Shown: positions 7,724-17,510, counted from the stretch's first letter. The stretch is 57,313 nt of DNA from Fibrobacter sp. (GCA_016285835.1 JAEERM010000009.1:1-57313), one strand, 5' to 3'. Numbers and translations are program-made. Notes: generated by a model not told the origin, from the letters alone.

Positions 7724-10700
7724 GTGAAGGACCATGTTTTTGTCAATGATGGATTGAGTCAGCAAACTCGCTCGTTCAAGGAACTAGCGAAGGATTTTGT
7801 CACAGTCAACGACATGTCTTTACAGCAGCTGCTTGAAAAAATCTGCGATTACGAGCAACAACACGATTGCCCGCCGGTCCTCGACAAAAAAGATATTCCA
7901 AACCTAGTGAACGCCATTGAATCTGAGGCGGATGGAAATACAGAACCCTCAGCAGCAATTTATGCCATATTCGCAAAACTTATGGAGCGTATCCAGAAGC
8001 ACTTGAACGAATTGCCGGAACGCCGTATCGACTTCTATTTCCGCAAAGTGCTAGAGGAAAGGCCAAATAAAGCTCACGGTGACCATGCACATATCGTATT
8101 CCCCATAGAGATAGAAGATTTCAATTACACCCTGCCAAAGGGAACGCGATTTTCCGCAGGGACAAACAAAGATGACGAGACCATCGAATTTGAATCCGTG
8201 ACCGACGTCGAACTGAACGACACGCGAGTACAAAAGATTTTCACGCTCGCCATTCCCGAAAACAGCGCTCCTATGTTTACGGAAATCCCCACCTATACAC
8301 CGGAGCAGGCTTTAGAAAACAAAGAACATACACCCTATCCGTTGTTCGGTCTCACACGATCTGGCGACCGCATAAGTACATCGCAACATGCGCGAGTCGG
8401 TTTAGCCGTATCCTCGCGATTGCTGTACTTGAACGACGGCGTCCGGCGTATCAAGGTTCAAATGGTTTTCGAGGAGGAATCGGTCAAAGGAACTCTTCTG
8501 GAAAAGGGGCAGAATCCGGAACAATTCCTCAGGGTATTTTCAAATGCGTTCCGCATATCACTTACGACAGAAGAAGGCTGGTACGAAGTAGATGGATACC
8601 AACTTGAATCGTGCGTACTCAATCCCGGCTACGCTCCAAATAGTATCGGCCTCGTTATTCAGCTTTCCGATATGGCCCCTCCCATTGTAAACTGCGACCC
8701 GGCCATTCATGGCAAAGACTTTACCATGAATCACCCTGCGATGCGCATCCTTATGACATCAAGTTCCTCGTACAACCCTTGGAAAAACTTTAGGAACCTG
8801 GTCATGCGTGGGGTGAGATTGCAAACAAAAGTAACGGGCTGCAGAAGGCTCGCCCTTTGCAGCGATATCGGGCCGCTTTCAATGAACACTCCGGTACAGC
8901 CATTCGGCCCCCTGCCCACTCTAGGGAACTCATTTATCGTAGGTTGCGAAGAAATCCGAGGCAAGAGACTTTCGTCCTTTGAAATTCACGGGAACTGGCG
9001 CGGCCTCCCCAAAACGCGAAATTTCTGCGATTGGTACAAGCAATACCCCGATGCTCCGCTCACGCGGGATTTTAAAGTGTCTGTATCGGCTCTGTTAGGT
9101 GGATACTGGTCCCCCTCCAGTTCGCAAGCGCCGATAATTCACGAATTATTCACCTCCAACCCCGAAAGCATTTCAAACAAGTTTTCCATATCGTGCGACA
9201 ATATGCTTGGCGGAAAATCATTCAGCGCAAGTTACGATGCTGACGATTTTGAATACACACCAAGCGCCCGCGACGGATTTTTCAAACTTAAGCTCATTTC
9301 CCCAGAAAAAGCTTTTTTACATCAGGAATATTCGAAGGTCCTTTGCGGCAATTTGATGCAACGAGCCATCAAGAAAAATTTCGAAAAGGAAATGGAGTTT
9401 CCAAACCAGCCCTACACACCGGAACTGGAAAACCTTTCTGTCAATTATACAGCCACCGCTGAAATCAATATGAAGCGCACCGAACATAGCGATGGACAAA
9501 TTCTGTTCTTGCGGCCTTGGGGCATCAGTACAAAGAATCACCTGAAACTTCAGGACGGGGCACTCTTTTTGGGACTTTCACCGAAAGCAGGCGGTAAAAA
9601 AGTCAATCTGTATTTCCAGATGAATCGCGATTCCGACAACATTTACGAAGAAGACGAAATCGGATTCCTTTGGGCATACCTGAACGAGAATGGATGGACA
9701 AAAATCCCTGCCGACAGCATTCTTTACAACACAACGGCAAACTTTACGACCTCCGGGATTGTCTCCCTTTCGCTCCCCAAGGATTTCCAGGTAGATTCGC
9801 CTATGATGCCCAAGGGGCTATGCTGGATTCGCCTAGAGCCTCAAGGCGAATGGCGCCATTGCAGCCGCCTGTTCTCGGTCTATGCGCAGGCCGTTGAAGT
9901 CGTGCGCTGCGGAGGTTTTGGACAAATACAAAACTTCAGCCACTGCAAGCCGGGAAGCATTAACACGCTAGAAGAAAGTATCGGCGGAATTTCGGAGGTT
10001 TATCAACTCGATGAAACATTCAGCGGAGAGCCCGAAGAAGATAACAACGGGATGCGCACCCGCGTCGCTGAATATCTTTACCACCGCAACCGTATCTTGA
10101 CCGCGAAAGATTGCGAAAGGATGATCCTGGAAGAATTCCCCGATGTACACTTGGTCAAGTGCTTCGCCGGACTCAATCCCAAAACACCCGATATTGCCTG
10201 CCCCGGGTACATGCTCGTCGTTCCTGTTTCACCCCTTTACGACGAAGGCCGCATTTGGGACCCGCGCCTGAGCGGGATGATTTTGGACAACATCAAGACC
10301 TTCCTAAAAGAACGGACATCGGCCTTTTCGAAAATTATCGTCATGAACCCTCAATTTGAAAAAATACAGGTGCGTTGCAACGTGGATTTCGTCAACGATA
10401 CCGACGAAGGCAACCGTCTTTTGGAATTGAACAAACAAATCAACCAATACCTTTCCCCATGGAATGATGGCGGACTAACGCAATTTTTTGGCAGTACGCT
10501 CGACAAGGAACACCTCTTGATGTTCATCCAGAATTTGCCCTATGTCGAAGCCGTTCATGACTTTTCCGTGCTCCGCATCAGTTCCAGGGATCACAGCAAT
10601 TACCGCATGGAAGAATCCGTAGGGAGCAATGCCGACCTCATTCGCGGCACATACCCTTGGAGCATTCTCACGCCTATGAAAAAACACTTTATCAATGTCG

Positions 10701-10795
10701 TCACAAAAGTTGAAGATTTCAGGGATATCACCGTAGGCTACGGCGATCTTGAAGTCGGCTCCACCTTTATCATACAGAGGAGAAACAATGTCTAA
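7724..10795 (+). CDS. Large baseplate J-like protein (Afp11/Pvc11-like)
   Basis: A 1023-residue baseplate wedge protein, the largest in the cluster. It starts at GTG with AAGGA eight bases upstream. The C-terminal third has the expected baseplate-assembly features, including the NNGMRTRVAEYLYHRNRILT segment before a CERMILEEFPDVHLVKCF strand and a KTFLKERTSAFSKIIVMNPQ stretch. The N-terminal region (RRIDFYFRKVLEERP, then HIVFPIEIEDFNYTLPKGT) is also family-like. With the Afp12-like protein it builds the baseplate ring that triggers sheath contraction. Its 3' end overlaps the next start by 8 bases, indicating coupled translation. Confidence 0.9.
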   Translation: MKDHVFVNDGLSQQTRSFKELAKDFVTVNDMSLQQLLEKICDYEQQHDCPPVLDKKDIPNLVNAIESEADGNTEPSAAIYAIFAKLMERIQKHLNELPERRIDFYFRKVLEERPNKAHGDHAHIVFPIEIEDFNYTLPKGTRFSAGTNKDDETIEFESVTDVELNDTRVQKIFTLAIPENSAPMFTEIPTYTPEQALENKEHTPYPLFGLTRSGDRISTSQHARVGLAVSSRLLYLNDGVRRIKVQMVFEEESVKGTLLEKGQNPEQFLRVFSNAFRISLTTEEGWYEVDGYQLESCVLNPGYAPNSIGLVIQLSDMAPPIVNCDPAIHGKDFTMNHPAMRILMTSSSSYNPWKNFRNLVMRGVRLQTKVTGCRRLALCSDIGPLSMNTPVQPFGPLPTLGNSFIVGCEEIRGKRLSSFEIHGNWRGLPKTRNFCDWYKQYPDAPLTRDFKVSVSALLGGYWSPSSSQAPIIHELFTSNPESISNKFSISCDNMLGGKSFSASYDADDFEYTPSARDGFFKLKLISPEKAFLHQEYSKVLCGNLMQRAIKKNFEKEMEFPNQPYTPELENLSVNYTATAEINMKRTEHSDGQILFLRPWGISTKNHLKLQDGALFLGLSPKAGGKKVNLYFQMNRDSDNIYEEDEIGFLWAYLNENGWTKIPADSILYNTTANFTTSGIVSLSLPKDFQVDSPMMPKGLCWIRLEPQGEWRHCSRLFSVYAQAVEVVRCGGFGQIQNFSHCKPGSINTLEESIGGISEVYQLDETFSGEPEEDNNGMRTRVAEYLYHRNRILTAKDCERMILEEFPDVHLVKCFAGLNPKTPDIACPGYMLVVPVSPLYDEGRIWDPRLSGMILDNIKTFLKERTSAFSKIIVMNPQFEKIQVRCNVDFVNDTDEGNRLLELNKQINQYLSPWNDGGLTQFFGSTLDKEHLLMFIQNLPYVEAVHDFSVLRISSRDHSNYRMEESVGSNADLIRGTYPWSILTPMKKHFINVVTKVEDFRDITVGYGDLEVGSTFIIQRRNNV

Positions 10796-11573
10796 ATTAA
10801 ACCGTTCTCTTTTAAAAAGTAGATTCAAGGCTGGGCAGATGCCCTGTGAAGAGGATTTTATCGATCTCATTGATTCCATGGTCAACATGGAAGAGGAAGG
10901 TATTGAAAAGACTCGCGAGACAGGCCTCAAGATTTCGCAGATTACGGATTCCGGCAAGTTGATGAGCTTTTACGAAAATTCGACCGAAGGCCACCCCCTG
11001 TGGCAGGCCGAAATGCGCATGGACATGAATGCGGAGCGGAGCGGGATGCACCTGAGCACGCCCGGAATCGATGAGGCCTCAAGCGTACTCTCGTTGGTTG
11101 GCCCCCTGCCCGACAGCGAAAAAAAGGACATTGCCGTCGGAATCGGAACGCGCGAGCCCGAATGCGAACTGGACGTACACGGCATTATCGCCTCCACGGG
11201 GCGCATCGGCAAAGAAAACGAGAAGTTCAAAGTCCCCACCGATGGAAAGTGGCACGACATTACCGAAGAAATGAGCGGTTGCCAGGCATTTGAAATCATG
11301 GCGGGAGCCGGCGGCCAGGAGGATGAAGGGCGCTTCGCGCTGACTCATGCCATTGCCGTAAACGTTTTTCACGGAAGTCCTAAAGTAAACAAGACGCAGT
11401 CATACTATGGCGGGCGTGGTTCAAGAATTGACGTGCGTTGGAAATCGGGAAGCGAAAAATACAGTTTCAAGTTGCAACTGCGCGTCCATTGCGCCTACAA
11501 GGACGGTTCTTACGTACGCTACCGCCTGACAAAACTCTGGTACGACAACTTCATGGTAACGACCCTTGATTAA
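10788..11573 (+). CDS. Uncharacterised eCIS baseplate/fibre-associated protein
   Basis: A 261-residue protein set between the two large baseplate genes. The start is the ATG at 10788, preceded by GAGGAG; it overlaps the preceding gene by 8 bases. The N-terminus (LNRSLLKSRFKAGQMPCEED, then FIDLIDSMVNM) is helical and looks like an attachment module. A linker with GIGTREPECELDVHGIIASTGR, like phage tail-fibre collar sequence, leads to a compact C-terminal domain with GRGSRIDVRW and YSFKLQLRVHCAY strands. That plan suggests a fibre or receptor-binding accessory, or a baseplate plug (inference). No database family can be named with confidence. Confidence 0.65.
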   Translation: MSKLNRSLLKSRFKAGQMPCEEDFIDLIDSMVNMEEEGIEKTRETGLKISQITDSGKLMSFYENSTEGHPLWQAEMRMDMNAERSGMHLSTPGIDEASSVLSLVGPLPDSEKKDIAVGIGTREPECELDVHGIIASTGRIGKENEKFKVPTDGKWHDITEEMSGCQAFEIMAGAGGQEDEGRFALTHAIAVNVFHGSPKVNKTQSYYGGRGSRIDVRWKSGSEKYSFKLQLRVHCAYKDGSYVRYRLTKLWYDNFMVTTLD

Positions 11574-12858
11574 GCAGCTAAAAAAAATTACGGAGCCACA
11601 GGAGCTTGACTACGAGGCACTTCGTCTCGAGGGCATCCGTTATATCCAGAAACTGTGCGGGAACGTCTGGACCGATTACAACCCGCACGATCCGGGCATC
11701 ACCATCCTGGAGCAGATTGTTTTCGTCCTGACCGACCTGGGTTACAAAACAGAGTTTGACATCGAAACCTTCCTAACACAGGCGGACGGAAACATTGACT
11801 ATGGTCGCGAGGCTCTTTACAGCCGAGAACAAATCATGCGGCAATTCCCCGTAACACTCCACGATTACGAACGCTTTTTCGAAGAAAAACTCGGCTGTGA
11901 ACGGGTCCGATTCCATGTGGAATCTCCAGGAATCTATTCGGTACGCCTTTGGCCGGCAGAATCTTCCAAAAAATCCAACGACTCCCTTGCAGAAAAATTC
12001 TCGACTCTCTGGAGCAACTGGCGTTGCCTTGGCGAGAAAGTCAACAGTGTTACCATCAGCGAAGGCAAGACGGAACCGATACGACACCGGTACAAAACCT
12101 TATTTGAAATCCGCGAAAGCGCTTCGCTAAATTTGCCGAAGGGGATTCCATGTAACTTCATGGATTTCACACCCATTATCGAGCAATTCCCCTCTATCTA
12201 TCGTTACGGTAAAAGCGCCGGCGAACTCAAAAAATATCTGGAACCGATTGAGCATATCTTCTTGATTTTCTTGCAGACGATGCAAGATTTCGCTGACATG
12301 TTCTCGGTATATGCACTCAAAACCAACTACGAGCATTACAACCGCATTCTGAACCAGATGCTCGCCATGTACGGAGTAGAATTCCCCGAAAAGCTATTCC
12401 TGATGTTGCGCGAATCTGACGAAAAAAACAACGAACTGGCGACCTACCGGAGCATGTTGCGCGCAAAAGTACGCTACCTACGCCATTTGCCCGAACTGCA
12501 CCTGCACCGTTGCGGCATCTGGTGGAAGCCCCGGATAGAGACGATGCTCGGCATCACCTTGTCGGGCAAGGAATCCCCCATGCATATGCATGCACTGGAC
12601 GGAATCTTTCTCGAAAATGGATTCGGCAAGATTTACATCGTCTGGTCTATCGAGACCCCACTCACCAACTCGCCCAAAAAACGCGACGGCATCGAGCGAT
12701 TCATACGCGACGAGCTTCCCGCCCACCTTGTACCCATCTTTTACTGGGTAACCTCGGACATGTCACAGGAATTTTACAGGAGTGCCGAAAAAACACAGAC
12801 GGCACAGGCATGGCTCGAGAAACACCAAGACTGTGTTTCGGGGGCGCTATGGCTATGA
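11566..12858 (+). CDS. Baseplate protein (Afp12/Pvc12-like)
   Basis: A 430-residue baseplate protein with the diagnostic segment GNVWTDYNPHDPGITILEQI near residues 30-50, followed by VFVLTDLGYKTEFDIETFL. The best start is TTG at 11566, overlapping the previous gene by 8 bases; no ATG lies close enough to keep the conserved N-terminus, and translation is probably coupled. It is much shorter than some Afp12 relatives. Its 3' end overlaps the next gene. Confidence 0.85.
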   Translation: MIKQLKKITEPQELDYEALRLEGIRYIQKLCGNVWTDYNPHDPGITILEQIVFVLTDLGYKTEFDIETFLTQADGNIDYGREALYSREQIMRQFPVTLHDYERFFEEKLGCERVRFHVESPGIYSVRLWPAESSKKSNDSLAEKFSTLWSNWRCLGEKVNSVTISEGKTEPIRHRYKTLFEIRESASLNLPKGIPCNFMDFTPIIEQFPSIYRYGKSAGELKKYLEPIEHIFLIFLQTMQDFADMFSVYALKTNYEHYNRILNQMLAMYGVEFPEKLFLMLRESDEKNNELATYRSMLRAKVRYLRHLPELHLHRCGIWWKPRIETMLGITLSGKESPMHMHALDGIFLENGFGKIYIVWSIETPLTNSPKKRDGIERFIRDELPAHLVPIFYWVTSDMSQEFYRSAEKTQTAQAWLEKHQDCVSGALWL

Positions 12859-13913
12859 CAGAATTCAACCGTATAGGCGACATGACCCTGAACCTGACCT
12901 GCGCCAATACCGAACAGGCGAATAATATCGAAAGTCGCCTTTACGATTTCGCACGGAACGGCTTGATGGAAACTCTGGACCGCATTCTCGATTCGCTTGC
13001 CCCCGAAGGCGAAGATGTAGTTCTAGAAAACATTTCCATTGACCTCGGGACGATACCCGCACAAGACCCACTGGGCCACATTCTCCAAAAATTGCCTGAA
13101 GAATTCAAGAGGCAAGTCAAAACGGATCTTCTCAAAAGGCAGTGTATCCCGGTCGCAAAGATATTGCAGGATTCCTGCGGCCAGCGACTTACTCTTGAAA
13201 AATCAACAATGCTTGAAAAGCTCATTGACAATTGCATCGACACCTGGTGCAAGGAACATGCCGAAGAAAAATTTGACCCATTGCGCGTGGCCGAAACCAT
13301 CCTGATGCAAATCCGTACACAAAACCCCGAGCTGGACATCCGCCAGATTGCATGCAGCGTTTTCGAAAGGCTGAAAAATCTCGGGGAGAAAAAGAAAAAT
13401 GCGCCCGAGGCACGTCCCCCGAAGGCCGGGGACTGCGGCATCGTATTGCTCTCCCCTTACATTCCAATGCTCCTCGAAAAAGCCGGCTGCATAAACGCAG
13501 GCAAGTTCATAGACGACGGGAGCAAAGAATTGGCCGTCGCGCTCCTGAACTACACAGTATGCGGTAGCTATGAACCGCCCAAGACCGAGAAGTCGATAGC
13601 GCAACTGATTTGCGGATTCGATGCTGGGGAAAAACTCGCGGAGTTGCCCGTGATTTCAGACGAATTGAAGGCACTGGCAGACAGCCTGCTCCAGGGTGTC
13701 ATTGCGAACTGGGGCGCACTCGGCCACACAAGCGTCGACGGACTCCGCGCCTCGTTCTTGATCCGCCAGGGAATCCTGGACGATGGCGAGGAAGGCCCTA
13801 CGCTCACGGTAGAAAACTCGGCATACGACATGTTGCTTGACAAACTTCCATGGGGATATTCCACCGTGAAACTCTCCTGGATGAAATCCCCCCTACACGT
13901 TAAATGGCGATAG
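12849..13913 (+). CDS. CIS tape-measure-type protein (Afp14/Pvc14-like)
   Basis: A 354-residue protein of the contractile injection system tape-measure (CIS_TMP) type. The N-terminal hallmark is clear: an ANNIESRLYDFARNGLMETL helix, then an acidic segment and LENISIDLGTIPAQDP. A second conserved block (CGIVLLSPYIPMLLEKAGCI, then LAVALLNYTVCG) follows near the middle. Tape-measure proteins set particle length and may help organise cargo inside the tube (family knowledge plus inference). Start taken at ATG 12849; a second ATG at 12855 overlaps the upstream TGA and is also possible. It is shorter than many tape-measure proteins. Confidence 0.85.
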   Translation: MAMTEFNRIGDMTLNLTCANTEQANNIESRLYDFARNGLMETLDRILDSLAPEGEDVVLENISIDLGTIPAQDPLGHILQKLPEEFKRQVKTDLLKRQCIPVAKILQDSCGQRLTLEKSTMLEKLIDNCIDTWCKEHAEEKFDPLRVAETILMQIRTQNPELDIRQIACSVFERLKNLGEKKKNAPEARPPKAGDCGIVLLSPYIPMLLEKAGCINAGKFIDDGSKELAVALLNYTVCGSYEPPKTEKSIAQLICGFDAGEKLAELPVISDELKALADSLLQGVIANWGALGHTSVDGLRASFLIRQGILDDGEEGPTLTVENSAYDMLLDKLPWGYSTVKLSWMKSPLHVKWR

Positions 13914-15256
13914 AGGCGAACATGGAAGAGACACTCAAGAACGAAATCAACTGGTGCCGGCAAATTATTGACCTGCGTTTCGAGCAATATTTTTGCTCCG
14001 AAGATGACGAGCGCAAAATGCTGGACGTGCGGCAATGTCTCCCGCCCGAACTGGATTCTACTTCGCCCTACGGAGAAATCGTCACGCGCATGCAGCTCGG
14101 ATTCGACGAAAGGCTAGTGCTCACGCTCGCGCTGCTACCTCACCTGTGCCCACAGGCGCTTGACTCGTTTTTCTTGAACAACAAGCTGCTCGGCAGGCCT
14201 TACACAGAATTCGGCGGATGGCACGGAAAAAGCCACTCAGGATTTTTGCCCACCTGCGAAACAGCGCTCTTCTTACTCGCCGGCAACGACCTTTCGCGAC
14301 GCCTGCAAGTAATGCGGCTATTCGATAACGACCATAGGCTAATCTCGGAACGCGTGTTGCAACTCGAATACGGTGAGCCCGGCGAACCCAGAAACTCGGC
14401 GGCGCTCCGCATATCCTCGGAATACTTGGAATACTTCACTACCGGTGTGCAGAACAAGCCCGACTACAGCATGCATTTCCCGGCAAAACGTATCACGTCG
14501 CGCCTGGAATGGGAAGACCTTGTCCTTGCAGACACTACGAGGCGGGAAGTCGACCAGCTCATTGCCTGGATTGGCCACTCCGACGAAGTCCTGGACGGAT
14601 TTGGATTACGCAAGAATCTAAAGAACGGCTACCGCGTGCTCTTCTATGGTCCCCCGGGCACCGGCAAGACGCTGACCGCGACACTCATTGGCAAAAAGAT
14701 GGGAATGGATGTGTACCGCGTGGACCTTTCGCAAGTCATTTCCAAGTACATCGGCGAAACCGAGAAGAACTTGTCCAACATTTTTGACCAGGCCGAATGC
14801 CACAACTGGATTCTGTTCTTCGACGAGGCGGACTCGCTCTTTGGTGCAAGAACACAGACAAGCAATTCCAACGACCGCGCGGCCAACCAGGAAATATCGT
14901 ACCTGTTGCAGCGCGTGGAAGACTTCCCGGGCATCGTCATCTTGGCGAGCAACCTGAAATCAAACATTGACGAGGCCTTTTCACGAAGATTCCAGAGCAC
15001 TGTGTATTTCCCCATGCCCGAGCCGGAAGAGCGCCTAACCCTCTGGAAAAACATTTTTGAAAAGACGGATGTAGATAATCGAGAAGAAAATTTTGAATAC
15101 TTCGCCGAGAATTACGAACTTGCCGGAGGCGCGCTCACCAACGTGGCACGCTATGCGGCCATTTCGGCACTCATAGACAATAGAAAGAAAATAAACAAAC
15201 AGGATTTACTGGAAGGTCTTTCCAAGGAATTGCAAAAAGAAGGAAAGGGATTATGA
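13904..15256 (+). CDS. eCIS AAA+ ATPase (Afp15/Pvc15-like)
   Basis: A 450-residue AAA+ ATPase. Walker A is GPPGTGKT (residues 249-256), Walker B is LFFDEADSLFG (acidic pair D307-E308), a sensor segment with VILASNLKSNIDEAFSRRF follows, and the C-terminal lid helix is present. An N-terminal region of ~200 residues is specific to the Afp15/Pvc15 type. In PVC the ATPase is needed to load or remodel cargo during assembly (family knowledge). Start is ATG 13904, overlapping the previous gene; ATG 13922 is an alternative. Its stop overlaps the ATG of the next gene. Confidence 0.95.
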   Translation: MAIEANMEETLKNEINWCRQIIDLRFEQYFCSEDDERKMLDVRQCLPPELDSTSPYGEIVTRMQLGFDERLVLTLALLPHLCPQALDSFFLNNKLLGRPYTEFGGWHGKSHSGFLPTCETALFLLAGNDLSRRLQVMRLFDNDHRLISERVLQLEYGEPGEPRNSAALRISSEYLEYFTTGVQNKPDYSMHFPAKRITSRLEWEDLVLADTTRREVDQLIAWIGHSDEVLDGFGLRKNLKNGYRVLFYGPPGTGKTLTATLIGKKMGMDVYRVDLSQVISKYIGETEKNLSNIFDQAECHNWILFFDEADSLFGARTQTSNSNDRAANQEISYLLQRVEDFPGIVILASNLKSNIDEAFSRRFQSTVYFPMPEPEERLTLWKNIFEKTDVDNREENFEYFAENYELAGGALTNVARYAAISALIDNRKKINKQDLLEGLSKELQKEGKGL

Positions 15257-17484
15257 TGAAAGCGATTCAATATGTTGCATTGTGTGTCCTGGCTGTATTC
15301 ACCACCACTGCATTCGCAGACATATGCGAGTTCTGTACGTACGAAGTGACCGCCGAGAATATCGAAAAGTATATCACGGAAGATAAGCTCAAGGATACTA
15401 CGGCCGTTTTTGAAATACTCGACAAGTACACCAACTGGCAGGCAGGAACCCGCGAAGACTTGATTGCACTGATGTCACAAGAAGTTCGCGACTATCCCGA
15501 ATTTGCAAGGACCATCAACAACTTTATCGCTATCGACCAGCGGGTCACAGAAAAGAAAAAAGCCACGCTGTGGGCGGACTCGATGATAGACAAGGTGTGG
15601 ATTGACGAAAAAGCAATGAACAAGCTCAAGGAACAGCTGGTCCTGCAATTCCAGGGTGAACGGTTCTCGCCAATTATACTTGACTTCTTGAACAATCTGC
15701 AGGGAATCCGGTTCAACGATTCGCTCCTTGCGCACCGCTATGCACTGAGTATGTTGGCGGCATTCCTACGGGTTTGCGTTGACACAACGAATACCTACGC
15801 CATATACGATACGGTCTTTTGGAACGACAAGCAACTCGAGGAACTCGAGACATTTTCCATGCCCCTGCAACAGCAAGCCACGACAACAAATGCAAAAAAG
15901 AATGAGCCTCAAGAACCGGCGGCAATGCGCCTGCGCCACTATCTGAACAAGTATCGCGGGCGCCACTGTAGCGATGAGCGCTGGTATCACGTATTCTCCC
16001 GGCTTGATTCGCTTTATTTGGAACTTTTTGCCAAGTCCGTCAACAAGACGACGCGTATAGCAGCAGATTTCGACGAGACAAAACCGATTCTCTGGAAAGG
16101 CAAAGGGTGCGGCTGCAGTCACCAGGACCAGCTCAACGGCGAAGTGATCGGGATATACCCCTACTGGTTTGCAAGCGACACGACCAAGTGGATAAACTTC
16201 AGCGCAGTGACGCGCATCGCCTTTTACGCGATGTACGCCGATGGCGACGGGCAACTCCACATGCCCACGGGCATCCCCGCGCTCGCCTACCTGAGCAAGC
16301 CGGGCCATTCCGACTTCGTGGCCACGGCACACGAACACTTTGTCAAGATGGACTGGATTATCGGAAAGTCCGACTGGGCGGGATTCAAGACTCCCGAACA
16401 ACTCGAGACGTTCTTCGCGAACCTCTCGGACGAAATCGAGCAGCTGGTGAGCGTCAAGAATAACTCCATTTTCCAGCGCGTCGTGAACCGCTTGAGTTTT
16501 TCCGGCGACGACTACGGAAACCGCGGCGATGGCGCAACGCTGTTCTTCAGGAATTATCCCACCGATTCGGCATCGACGGCAATCTTCAACAACTTTTTCA
16601 GGAACCTGCACCTGAGACTGCGCGAGCACAACCCCAACGTGTTCCTGAACATGATGGTAAACCGGGTGGATCTCGCCGAAGACATCTACGCTTTTGCAAA
16701 TGATACCGACAACGTCGACTTGCCGGGAGGAATTTACAGCTATGCGAATTTCCGCAAGATAATCACCGAGCCCGTGGCACAAAACGGGGCAAGGCCCGAA
16801 ACCGATGAAATCATCGACAGCCTGACAAACCTGATGCTGGTGGTAACCGAGGAACCCGTCGGCCGCAGCAAGCGCCTGATTCACGACAACCTGAGCATGT
16901 ACCTCAAGGGAGACGAGCGCCACATCGTGCTGAAGGCGATTATACCCGTAATCTGGTTTGATGACCGCCAGTGGGAACAGCTCGGTGATGACGCCGCATT
17001 CTTCAACGACAGCTACTACGGACTCGCGGTGGCCCCGTTCGCGACAAACGAGGGCGCTGCCGAAATATGTGGGCCCTCCGGCGGAATCGGGATGTGCCTG
17101 ACCAAATTCTACAAGAAAGACGACAAGGACATCACCTTCAGTTCGCAGGCGCGCTCGGCGGTCCCGTTCTTTTGCATGTACCGCTGGACTTTCAGGCTGA
17201 TGAACACGGTGGTCTACTCGCTTGTGGTGCTGTTGCTGCTCGGTTACTTCGCCTCTTGCTCCATCAGCGCATTCTTCAACAAGCACCTTGCCTTTTTTGT
17301 CGGGATTGTGGTGGTGCCGCCCGCATTCACCACGACTATGCTCGTGCTTTTCGACCCCGTGGCGTCATCGCTCGCGGGCGCATTCCGGTTCTTGCCCATC
17401 ATTGTCCTGGTGCTCTCCGTGATAGCCGTATCGCTGCTGAGAGTGTACCGCAACGCCGACCTACCCAAAAGGAATATCAAATAA
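15253..17484 (+). CDS. Membrane-anchored GH18-like protein, probably catalytically inactive
   Basis: A 743-residue protein whose start overlaps the ATPase stop codon. It has an N-terminal signal peptide (to about TTTAFA). A central domain from ~residue 290 resembles glycoside hydrolase family 18: VIGIYPYWF, then WINFSAVTRIAFYAMY, and a VFLNMMVN strand. Three hydrophobic segments lie at the C-terminus (from about residue 650). At the position of the catalytic DGxDxDxE motif the sequence reads DGATLFFRNYP (D426-P436), so the second and third Asp and the Glu appear lost. The protein is therefore likely a peptidoglycan- or glycan-binding envelope anchor, or a release factor, rather than a hydrolase (inference). 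The region between signal peptide and GH18-like part is not recognised. Confidence 0.7.
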   Translation: MMKAIQYVALCVLAVFTTTAFADICEFCTYEVTAENIEKYITEDKLKDTTAVFEILDKYTNWQAGTREDLIALMSQEVRDYPEFARTINNFIAIDQRVTEKKKATLWADSMIDKVWIDEKAMNKLKEQLVLQFQGERFSPIILDFLNNLQGIRFNDSLLAHRYALSMLAAFLRVCVDTTNTYAIYDTVFWNDKQLEELETFSMPLQQQATTTNAKKNEPQEPAAMRLRHYLNKYRGRHCSDERWYHVFSRLDSLYLELFAKSVNKTTRIAADFDETKPILWKGKGCGCSHQDQLNGEVIGIYPYWFASDTTKWINFSAVTRIAFYAMYADGDGQLHMPTGIPALAYLSKPGHSDFVATAHEHFVKMDWIIGKSDWAGFKTPEQLETFFANLSDEIEQLVSVKNNSIFQRVVNRLSFSGDDYGNRGDGATLFFRNYPTDSASTAIFNNFFRNLHLRLREHNPNVFLNMMVNRVDLAEDIYAFANDTDNVDLPGGIYSYANFRKIITEPVAQNGARPETDEIIDSLTNLMLVVTEEPVGRSKRLIHDNLSMYLKGDERHIVLKAIIPVIWFDDRQWEQLGDDAAFFNDSYYGLAVAPFATNEGAAEICGPSGGIGMCLTKFYKKDDKDITFSSQARSAVPFFCMYRWTFRLMNTVVYSLVVLLLLGYFASCSISAFFNKHLAFFVGIVVVPPAFTTTMLVLFDPVASSLAGAFRFLPIIVLVLSVIAVSLLRVYRNADLPKRNIK

Positions 17485-17510
17485 CCATTTGTCAACCCCC
17501 ATGTTTTCAA

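Noticed and set aside
12510..12848. Upstream extension of the tape-measure gene
   Set aside because: The open frame lies within the Afp12-like gene and its translation has no family features; the overlap ATG at 12849 or 12855 fits the operon style.
15766..17286. 506-residue minus-strand frame opposite the GH18-like gene
   Set aside because: Antisense shadow of a gene that has a signal peptide, operon overlap and recognisable domain.
674..17484. Type VI secretion system or prophage instead of an eCIS
   Set aside because: No TssJ, TssL, TssM or ClpV-type gene and no capsid, portal or terminase genes. DUF4255, DUF5908, CIS tape-measure and Afp15-type ATPase genes are specific to eCIS.
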